From JAZQUM01 sp045631305 (GTDB lineage Bacteria > Bacillota > Clostridia > Oscillospirales > Oscillospiraceae), in the NCBI GenBank assembly GCA_045631305.1, contig JAZQUM010000067.1, positions 1-36,601 of the forward strand: 36,601 nt of DNA. The letters are read 5' to 3'. The translations under genes and the position numbers were made by a program. Below the pieces are notes generated by a model. The model saw only the letters and a list, made by a program, of their open reading frames with translations, searched no databases and was not told the origin of the DNA. Position 1 is the stretch's first letter; every line of letters starts with the position of its first letter. Below are positions 31,192 to 36,601 of this stretch, in pieces.

Positions 31192-31690
31192 CGGTTTCCA
31201 GTCCCTTCATCATGCGAACGATCATTTTGTTTTCTTCCATGTCAATTTCCATAATGAAAACATCCTTCACGGCGGGAATGAGATATTCCTTGCCGTCACC
31301 GTGGACCACATAGATCTTGTGGGCGGGATAGGTGAGGACTTCATCCAGCGTGCCTACAAGGCGGCGGGGGAAATGATCGTAGACCTTCAGGCCCTTGAGT
31401 TCTTCGTCAAAATATTCGCCCTTAGGCAGGTGAGCATCGCTGCGGCGGATAGAGACCACCTTATTCTTATAGGTAAGAGCAGTGTTCATATCGGTGACAT
31501 CAGGGAGCATGATCATCACGGTGTTTTTGTGGATGCGGCGGGAAATGGGGCGAACGGCCACACCGTCAATATACAGGGTTTTGAAGCCTGCGATAAATTC
31601 AGGATCGAATCCCCAGGGATTGATCTTCATTTCGCCCTTGATGCCGTGGGTATTCACGATCTGGCCTACTTCGATATATTCCTGAAGCAT
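31181..31690 (-). CDS. rimM: Ribosome maturation factor RimM
   Basis: The 169-residue protein starts MLQEYIEVGQIVNTHGIKGE, the RimM N-terminal signature, with the PRC-barrel C-terminal half (GEYFDEELKGLKVYD, HKIYVVHGDGKEYLIPAV, MEIDMEENKMIV). It binds the small-subunit head via S19 during maturation. The start at 31690 follows AAAGGAG; the frame is open for 56 more codons but these cross the promoter and terminator upstream. Confidence 0.95.
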   Translation of the reverse strand: MLQEYIEVGQIVNTHGIKGEMKINPWGFDPEFIAGFKTLYIDGVAVRPISRRIHKNTVMIMLPDVTDMNTALTYKNKVVSIRRSDAHLPKGEYFDEELKGLKVYDHFPRRLVGTLDEVLTYPAHKIYVVHGDGKEYLIPAVKDVFIMEIDMEENKMIVRMMKGLETDAH

Positions 31691-31778
31691 AAATGCATCT
31701 CCTTTGTCTTTTGTCGCAAAGTGTGGAAAGGAAAATGTCTTGTCAGTAAACGAAGCGCATATTTCCCAATATATTTCC

Positions 31779-31807
31779 ATTATACTTGATTTTTCCGCCG
31801 CTGGCAA
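31779..31807 (-). promoter_or_regulatory. Separate promoter for rimM-trmD
   Basis: TTGCCA (31802-31807), 17 bases, perfect TATAAT (31779-31784) on the minus strand, just after the khpA terminator. The leader before rimM is about 80 bases. Confidence 0.75.
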
Positions 31808-31818
31808 CGATAAAAAAC

Positions 31819-31847
31819 TTGCCCGACAGGATTTCCTGCCGGGCAAG
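31819..31847 (-). terminator. Terminator after khpA
   Basis: CTTGCCCGACAGG (31819-31831) pairs with CCTGCCGGGCAAG (31835-31847) with one mismatch. The minus strand continues with TTTTTTA. It cuts the usual rpsP-khpA-rimM-trmD operon in two. Confidence 0.88.
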
Positions 31848-31870
31848 TGGGTGATCAAATTTACGTTCGA

Positions 31871-32101
31871 TCAATCTACAATATCAACAGAAACCTTAAC
31901 GCCGGTACGCTGCGCATAGGAGCGAACGACGGTACGGATCTCTTTGGCGATACGGCCCTGACGACCGATAACTTTACCCATGTCATCAGGAGCGACGCGC
32001 AATTCCAAGGTCAGCTCGTCATCACCCTGAACTTCCGTTACGGTGACCGCATCAGGATCGTCTACAAGGTTTTTGGCGATGTAGAGCAACAAATCCTTCA
32101 T
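31871..32101 (-). CDS. khpA: KH-domain RNA-binding protein KhpA (YlqC)
   Basis: The 76-residue protein is a single KH domain: MKDLLLYIAKNLVDDPDAV, then VAPDDMGKVIGRQGRIAKEIR with the GxxG loop GRQG. KhpA partners KhpB/Jag and affects cell division and wall growth through RNA binding. It starts behind GGAGG, 22 bases after rpsP, its usual neighbour. Confidence 0.95.
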   Translation of the reverse strand: MKDLLLYIAKNLVDDPDAVTVTEVQGDDELTLELRVAPDDMGKVIGRQGRIAKEIRTVVRSYAQRTGVKVSVDIVD

Positions 32102-32123
32102 GATTGTCCTCCGGGGGGTGATT

Positions 32124-32363
32124 TTACAGTACGTCTACCTTCTTCAGAAGAGCGCGAACGGTTTCGGTGGGCTGAGCACCGGTCTTGATCCATTCCTTAG
32201 CGCGGTCAGCGTCGATCTTGATTTCAGCGGGAGCTACGCAGGGATTGTAGGTGCCGATTTCTTCGATGAAGCGGCCATCACGGGGATAACGGGAGTCAGC
32301 AACGACAACGCGATAGTAGGGGGACTTCTTAGCGCCCATTCTTCTGAGTCTGATCTTAACCAT
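32124..32363 (-). CDS. rpsP: 30S ribosomal protein S16
   Basis: The 79-residue protein MVKIRLRRMGAKKSPYYRVV, ADSRYPRDGRFIEEIGTYNP and the AKEWIKTGAQPTETVRALL end are diagnostic of S16, which assembles early in the body of the small subunit. A GGAGG site precedes the start. Confidence 0.98.
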   Translation of the reverse strand: MVKIRLRRMGAKKSPYYRVVVADSRYPRDGRFIEEIGTYNPCVAPAEIKIDADRAKEWIKTGAQPTETVRALLKKVDVL

Positions 32364-32441
32364 AGTTTGTTTCCTCCAAAAATTTTTTTATATAAAGTTT
32401 CTTTTATAATAAATGCTTGAGCACTTATTTCCTGTAAAATT

Positions 32442-32457
32442 CCTGCGTCAGCGCAGG
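32442..32457 (-). repeat. Small hairpin at the ffh stop codon
   Basis: CCTGCG (32442-32447) and CGCAGG (32452-32457) enclose the ffh stop codon. The minus strand continues AATTTTAC, so it may be a weak terminator or processing site between ffh and rpsP. Confidence 0.45.
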
Positions 32458-33836
32458 CGCTTTTTGCGGCCGAATCCGTGCATCTTGCCCATGCCCTTCA
32501 TGCCGCCCATACCGGCGAGGTTTGCAAGGCCGGCGGGAAGTTTGCCCTTGGCCATCTGCTTGGTCAGCTGCTGGAGCATTTCAAACTGCTTGAGCAAGCG
32601 GTTTACATCTGCTACCTGCTGGCCGCAGCCTGCTGCAATGCGCTTCTTGCGGCTGGCATTGAGGATCTGGGGATTTTCGCGTTCCATGGGAGTCATGGAA
32701 TAGATAATGGCTTTCTGGCGGTCGAAAATCTTTTCGTCGATGTTGGCGCCTTCCAGCTGGCGGCCCAACTGACCGGGCAGCATGCCCAGCATGCTCTGCA
32801 GGTCACCCATGCGGGTCAGCTGCTGCATCTGATCGAGATAATCGGAAAGAGTGAAGCGATTTTTCTTCAGCTTTTCTTCCAGTTTTCTGGCCTGCTCTTC
32901 ATCGTAGCTCTGTTCAGCTTTTTCAATGAAGGAGAGCATATCGCCCATACCCAGAATGCGGGATGCCATGCGTTCGGGGTGGAAGTGGTCGATCATGTCC
33001 AGCTTTTCGCCGGTACCGATGAACTTGATGGGCTTGCCGGTGGCAGCCTTGATGGAAAGAGCAGCACCGCCGCGGGCGTCACCATCGGTCTTGGTAAGGA
33101 GAACACCGTCGATGCCAAGGGCCTCGTCAAAGGCGGTGGCGGCGTTGACAGCATCCTGACCGGTCATGGCGTCTACCACCAGAATGATTTCGGTGGGGAG
33201 AACGGCACTTTTGATATTCTTCAGTTCATCCATGAGCTCGGTATCAATGTGGAGACGGCCTGCAGTATCCAGGAAGACTACATCGTTACCGTGATCTTTG
33301 GCGAACTTGATGGCTTCCTGTGCGATAGTGACAGGGTTGCCCTGACCCATTTCGAAAACGGGGATATCCAGCTGCTTGCCGACTACCTGCAGCTGCGTGA
33401 TAGCAGCGGGGCGATAAACGTCGCATGCGGTGAGCAGAGGGCGCTTACCGTACTGCTTGCGGAGGAATCCTGCAAGCTTGGCGCAGTTGGTGGTTTTACC
33501 GGCACCCTGAAGACCAACCATCATAATAACTGTGGGGGGCTTGGATGCGAAAGTAAGCTTGGCATTGGCGCCGCCCATCATATTGGTCAACTCTTCGTTG
33601 ACGATCTTAATGATCTGCTGGGCGGGGGTCAAACTTTCCAGTACGTCTGCGCCGGTGCAGCGCTGAGATACCTGGGCGATAAATTCTTTGACCACTTTAT
33701 AGCTGACGTCGGCTTCCAAAAGGGCGAGGCGCACCTCGCGCATGGCCTCCTTAACGTCGCTTTCAGACACGCGGCCTTTACCGCGAAGCTTCTTGAATGT
33801 GGCATTCAGTTTTTCGGAAAGGTTCTCAAATGCCAT
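32448..33836 (-). CDS. ffh: Signal recognition particle protein Ffh (SRP54)
   Basis: The 462-residue protein has the N domain (MAFENLSEKLNATFKKLRGK), the GTPase G domain with GLQGAGKTTNCAKLA, TACDVYRPAAITQL, LDTAGRLHID and TKTDGDARGG, and a methionine-rich M domain that ends in GMGGMKGMGKMHGFGRKKR. It binds signal sequences and 4.5S RNA and targets ribosomes to FtsY. The start at 33836 follows AGGAG, 15 bases after ylxM. Gene order matches ylxM-ffh-rpsP of Firmicutes. Confidence 0.98.
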   Translation of the reverse strand: MAFENLSEKLNATFKKLRGKGRVSESDVKEAMREVRLALLEADVSYKVVKEFIAQVSQRCTGADVLESLTPAQQIIKIVNEELTNMMGGANAKLTFASKPPTVIMMVGLQGAGKTTNCAKLAGFLRKQYGKRPLLTACDVYRPAAITQLQVVGKQLDIPVFEMGQGNPVTIAQEAIKFAKDHGNDVVFLDTAGRLHIDTELMDELKNIKSAVLPTEIILVVDAMTGQDAVNAATAFDEALGIDGVLLTKTDGDARGGAALSIKAATGKPIKFIGTGEKLDMIDHFHPERMASRILGMGDMLSFIEKAEQSYDEEQARKLEEKLKKNRFTLSDYLDQMQQLTRMGDLQSMLGMLPGQLGRQLEGANIDEKIFDRQKAIIYSMTPMERENPQILNASRKKRIAAGCGQQVADVNRLLKQFEMLQQLTKQMAKGKLPAGLANLAGMGGMKGMGKMHGFGRKKRLR

Positions 33837-33851
33837 GAATGATCTCCTTGC

Positions 33852-34217
33852 TTATTCCTTCAGCGCGGCCGCAGCGTCAAGAACCTTGTCGGCCAGGGTG
33901 GAAAGGCGGTCGTCTTCATACTGACGGTAATTAATGGTTTTAAGTTCGTTTGCTGCTTCTTCAATTGCGTCCAGATGGCTGCGCATCTGCATGAAGCGCT
34001 TGATAAGACCGGTTTTGTCTTCAATGTCAGTCATAACACCTTCGGCGCGGACGATGACATCGCGGACACCCTGGCGGGAAATACCGTAGTTTTCGGCGAT
34101 TTCGGCAAGGGAAAGGTCTTCGTTATAATAGAGATCGAAGAACTCTTTTTGACGTTCGGTCAGGAGTTCTCCGTAAAAATCGAAGAGCATAGTCATGCGA
34201 AATGTCTGATTTTTCAT
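33852..34217 (-). CDS. ylxM: YlxM-family putative HTH accessory protein of the SRP operon
   Basis: The 121-residue protein has a sigma-like helix-turn-helix: TERQKEFFDLYYNEDLSLAE, then IAENYGISRQGVRDVIVRAE. It is the usual gene before ffh. YlxM enhances SRP function in streptococci by binding Ffh or 4.5S RNA, which is known for the family and not shown here. It starts behind AGGAGG. Confidence 0.95.
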   Translation of the reverse strand: MKNQTFRMTMLFDFYGELLTERQKEFFDLYYNEDLSLAEIAENYGISRQGVRDVIVRAEGVMTDIEDKTGLIKRFMQMRSHLDAIEEAANELKTINYRQYEDDRLSTLADKVLDAAAALKE

Positions 34218-34273
34218 AAGATCCCTCCTAAAAAATGTTCTTTGTAAAGTGATAGAGCTTTACAACAGGAATT

Positions 34274-34301
34274 ATTATACTGGATTTTCAAAAAAAGTCA
34301 A
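34274..34301 (-). promoter_or_regulatory. Promoter of the ylxM-ffh operon
   Basis: TTGACT (34296-34301), 16 bases, perfect TATAAT (34274-34279) on the minus strand. The leader is about 50 bases. Confidence 0.75.
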
Positions 34302-34379
34302 GGCGTTCTCAACAAAAAAAGATGAAATTTTTGTGTTTTTTGCCCTAAAAAAGAGGTTGGAAAGGAAAGAGGAGTCAGG

Positions 34380-34408
34380 TTGCAAAACAGAGAGGGGTAT
34401 GCTACAAT
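34380..34408 (+). promoter_or_regulatory. Promoter of the second EamA transporter gene
   Basis: TTGCAA (34380-34385), 17 bases, TACAAT (34403-34408). The leader to 34512 is about 95 bases. Confidence 0.65.
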
Positions 34409-34511
34409 GATCGGCAGTATGATGCAGGCGCGGCAGATGCGCATGTTGAGTGAAACTGTGCGGCGGTTGGAGGGGCAACTGCTGTTTTTTTACGCATAAA
34501 AGGAGAAAAAC

Positions 34512-35402
34512 ATGGTCAATAAATTGAAATTGGCAACGGCTATGACACTCTTTGGTACCATTTCATGCATTGTGTCTTTTATGACTTTTCCCTCGGGAAT
34601 GATTTCTCTTTGCCGCGGTGTGATCGGTGCAGGCGTTGTGGCGCTGATTTGTGCTGTCAATAAGATCAGCGCGCCCTGGGAAATGATTCGAAAAAATATG
34701 AAGTTCTTGGTCATAGCAGGGATTCTTGCTGCTGTTTCCTGGATCAGTGTGCTGGAAGCTTACCGGGCTACCACCATTGCCGTAGCAACCCTTTGCTACT
34801 ATACGGCACCCACCTATGTGATGCTGCTCTCTCCCATCTTTTTCAAAGAAAAAATGACCTGGAAGAAGCTGATCTGCGTTGCGGTGGTTCTTTTGGGTAT
34901 GGTGTTTGTTTCCGGCGTGGTAGGTGATGGTGGCGGCGCTACTGTGAAGGGGATGTTGCTTGGTCTTTTGGCTGCGGTATCTTATGCGACGGTCATGATC
35001 ATAGTGAAATTTATCGAAGGCATTCCGCCGCTTTTGAATACCTCCATCCAGTTGACGGTTACGGCGCTGGCCGGATTGCCTTATGCGCTGCTCACAGTGG
35101 ATTTCACCGCGCTGGATTTCTCCACCCGCAATATCATTCTTGTGGTAATCCTTGGTGTATTCCATACGGGACTTACTTCCCATTTCTTTTTCACCAGTGT
35201 GCCGAAACTTCCCAGTCAGACGGCTGCCATCTATACATATATCGACCCTGTTCTTGCATTGATTCTCTCGGTTGTAGTGGTACGGCAGGTGATTACGCCC
35301 TGGCAGATTTTGGGAAGCGTTTTGGTGCTGGGAGCGGCTGTTGTAAGCGAGTTTCTGGGAAAATGCGAAAATGAAGCGACGGAAATTAAAGAAACAAAAT
35401 AA
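34512..35402 (+). CDS. EamA/DMT-superfamily transporter
   Basis: The 296-residue membrane protein has ten predicted helices in two EamA halves (MTLFGTISCIVSFMTFPSGM early; TCYYTAPTYVMLLSPIFFKEKM-like end of the first half; SQTAAIYTYIDPVLALILSVVV late). The family exports amino acids, nucleobases and other metabolites; the substrate here is unknown. AAAAGGAG precedes the start at 34512. It shows only general similarity to the EamA protein at 19620-20546. Confidence 0.93.
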   Translation: MVNKLKLATAMTLFGTISCIVSFMTFPSGMISLCRGVIGAGVVALICAVNKISAPWEMIRKNMKFLVIAGILAAVSWISVLEAYRATTIAVATLCYYTAPTYVMLLSPIFFKEKMTWKKLICVAVVLLGMVFVSGVVGDGGGATVKGMLLGLLAAVSYATVMIIVKFIEGIPPLLNTSIQLTVTALAGLPYALLTVDFTALDFSTRNIILVVILGVFHTGLTSHFFFTSVPKLPSQTAAIYTYIDPVLALILSVVVVRQVITPWQILGSVLVLGAAVVSEFLGKCENEATEIKETK

Positions 35403-35430
35403 AAAGCATCCGCCTTTGCGGATGCTTTTT
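35400..35430. terminator. Bidirectional terminator between the EamA and RluA genes
   Basis: AAAAAGCATCCGC and GCGGATGCTTTTT form a perfect stem with a CTTT loop; both strands end in T-runs. Confidence 0.93.
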
Positions 35431-36304
35431 ATTTTATCAGCGATTCCATATCTGCAGGAAGAGGGGAAGAGAAGATGAGTTTTTCTCCCGTAATGGGATG
35501 TGTAAAACGTAAAAGAGCAGAGTGCAGCGCAGGGCGGGTGATCAAATCCCGATCTTCCGTTCCATAAAGCCAGTCACCTGCCAGACTGTGCCCAATGGCC
35601 GAAAGATGGAGGCGGAGCTGATGGGTACGGCCCGTTATGGGAAGAAGACGCAGCAGAGAAAAACGGGAGGTTATCTGCAAAGTTTCGTATTCGGTACGAG
35701 AGGGGAGTCCGTCTTCGCGGATACAACGGCGCAGCAGAGAAGCTTCGTCCCGCCCGATGGGAAGATCAATAGTGCCGCAGGGAGGGGAGAGAATGCCTTC
35801 TGCAACACCAAGATATTCGCGGTGAAGATCTTCTGTGTGCAGGGCGCGACGCAGTTGATCGTGAATATAACTGCATTTGGCAACGATCATCAATCCGCTG
35901 GTGCCGCGATCCAAGCGGGAGACCAGATGAAAGGGTGCGCCCAGATAGTGGGAAAGAGCATTGGAAAGGGTAGGCTCATCCAAAGAAAGAGAGGCTGCAT
36001 GAACGGCGATGCCTGCGGGTTTATTTACCACCAGCAGCCACTCGTCTTCATGCACCACGCAAAGGGGCAGATCCATGGGGGACGGAAGCGGGGAGTCTGC
36101 GGGATCGGAAAGATCCACACGAAGGATATCTTCGCTGTGGAGAATGTGATTTACCTGCACGCGTTTTCCGTTGCAAAGGAGACCGTTTTCGCTGAGCTTC
36201 AGGCGATTTAAAAGGGTGGTGGAGACTGCATAATGAGTTTTCAGCAGCGTTTTGACACTGCAGCCGTCATGGCTGTGGGACACGCGGATTTCCAGCTGCT
36301 GCAT
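35429..36304 (-). CDS. RluA-family pseudouridine synthase with S4 domain
   Basis: The 291-residue protein has an N-terminal S4 RNA-binding segment (about 10-65, VKTLLKTHYAVSTTLLNRLK) and the catalytic RluA core: LLVVNKPAGIAVHA, LVSRLDRGTSGLMI with catalytic D132, REYLGVAEG and LLPITGRTHQLRLHLSAIGH. It converts uridine to pseudouridine in rRNA or tRNA; whether it is an RluD, RluB or other type is not decided. The last coding bases form part of the shared terminator. AGGAGGC precedes the start. Confidence 0.94.
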   Translation of the reverse strand: MQQLEIRVSHSHDGCSVKTLLKTHYAVSTTLLNRLKLSENGLLCNGKRVQVNHILHSEDILRVDLSDPADSPLPSPMDLPLCVVHEDEWLLVVNKPAGIAVHAASLSLDEPTLSNALSHYLGAPFHLVSRLDRGTSGLMIVAKCSYIHDQLRRALHTEDLHREYLGVAEGILSPPCGTIDLPIGRDEASLLRRCIREDGLPSRTEYETLQITSRFSLLRLLPITGRTHQLRLHLSAIGHSLAGDWLYGTEDRDLITRPALHSALLRFTHPITGEKLIFSSPLPADMESLIK

Positions 36305-36406
36305 AAATTTGCCTCCTGTCTTTTAAATCTTGTTTAAAATAAGTATAGCATATAGAAAAGGTTTGTGCTACAATGTCTCCATAATTCTATTATGGAGGAG
36401 TATGTT

Positions 36407-36575
36407 ATGAGTGCTTCTAAAGTATACTACGGTGATCTTCGCACCTCTTATGATGAAAACCTGCCCGGCAAGCTGGGCCGCCTGATGGAAAAGGCAGGCC
36501 TTGGCGAAGTGGATCTGGACAAGAAATATGTTGCCATCAAGCTTCACTTCGGTGAACCCGGCAACCTTGCTTATC
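36407..36575 (+). CDS. DUF362 family protein (N terminus only)
   Basis: About 56 codons are readable, beginning MSASKVYYGDLRTSYDENLP and reaching the family hallmark KLHFGEPGNLAY. DUF362 proteins commonly carry a C-terminal 4Fe-4S ferredoxin domain, which is outside the window. GGAGGAG is six bases before the ATG. A TACAAT at 36369-36374 may be the -10. After 36575 the sequence is adapter, so the residues that seem to follow are not part of the protein. Confidence 0.85.
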
Positions 36576-36601
36576 AAGTCGGAGGCCAAGCGGTCTTAGG
36601 A
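36576..36601. other. Untrimmed BGI/MGI sequencing adapter at the window end
   Basis: The final 26 bases begin AAGTCGGAGGCCAAGCGGTC and match the published BGI/MGI (DNBSEQ) adapter from its first base. They are not genomic and truncate the DUF362 gene. Confidence 0.93.

Noticed and set aside
32478..33842. A 454-codon frame opposite ffh
   Set aside because: Shadow of the highly biased ffh coding frame; ffh itself is unmistakable.
34407..34499. A 30-codon frame with a GAGAGGGG just upstream
   Set aside because: Its ATG overlaps the TACAAT -10 box of the EamA gene promoter, so the transcript would start after it.
1..36601. CRISPR arrays, insertion sequences, prophage or defence genes
   Set aside because: No regularly spaced direct repeats, transposase motifs, integrases or phage structural genes were seen; the region reads as ordinary chromosome apart from the adhesin locus.

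Overview
The window looks like chromosomal DNA of an anaerobic, spore-forming Gram-positive bacterium of the class Clostridia, probably from a gut community. This rests on the gene order ylxM-ffh-rpsP-khpA / rimM-trmD, a spoVAD-spoVAE pair behind a sigma-G/F type promoter, an iron-only hydrogenase regulator (TM1266 family), acetate kinase, a ksgA gene beside a 3D/G5 cell-wall protein, strong AGGAGG-type ribosome binding sites, and a class I cyclic-di-GMP riboswitch in front of a cell-wall-anchored adhesin. I cannot name the genus. No phage, transposon, CRISPR or rRNA is visible. The last 26 bases match an untrimmed BGI/MGI sequencing adapter, so the natural sequence ends near 36575.

Layout. 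1-4930: tmcAL (cut by the left edge) diverges from ackA, followed by greA, a WYL regulator and a short-chain dehydrogenase. 4931-10225: the most interesting locus, with a 59-residue orphan protein, a c-di-GMP-I riboswitch with a likely translational expression platform, and a 1522-residue VWA/repeat adhesin ending in a sortase-like VPATG signal. 10326-11915: a helical protein, a very acidic 74-residue protein, a NIF3-type domain protein and an alkyltransferase (ogt). 11935-16670: a cyclase-family hydrolase, a cysteine-rich protein coupled to a cation-diffusion exporter, an ArsC/Spx-like protein lacking its cysteine, a sirtuin, and the azlC-azlD branched-chain amino-acid exporter. 16741-19475: a PatB/MalY aminotransferase, DAHP synthase and two tRNA-Leu genes.

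19577-23263: an abrB-like / methionine-gamma-lyase-like / EamA-transporter operon and an auxin-efflux-family carrier. 23281-25427: spoVAE and spoVAD, with a divergent YitT-like membrane protein. 25439-29063: a metallo-beta-lactamase-fold protein, a GNAT acetyltransferase coupled to a HAD phosphatase, the TM1266 regulator, and ksgA. 29081-34301: the 3D/G5 protein, then the ribosome and secretion cluster. 34380-36575: an EamA transporter, an RluA pseudouridine synthase and the start of a DUF362 protein.

Most transcription units end in strong hairpin terminators, several shared by convergent genes. The housekeeping content is ordinary. The candidates for new biology are the small protein and RNA switch at the adhesin, the cysteine-rich protein/CDF pair, and the active-site deviations in the ArsC-like and metallo-beta-lactamase-fold proteins.
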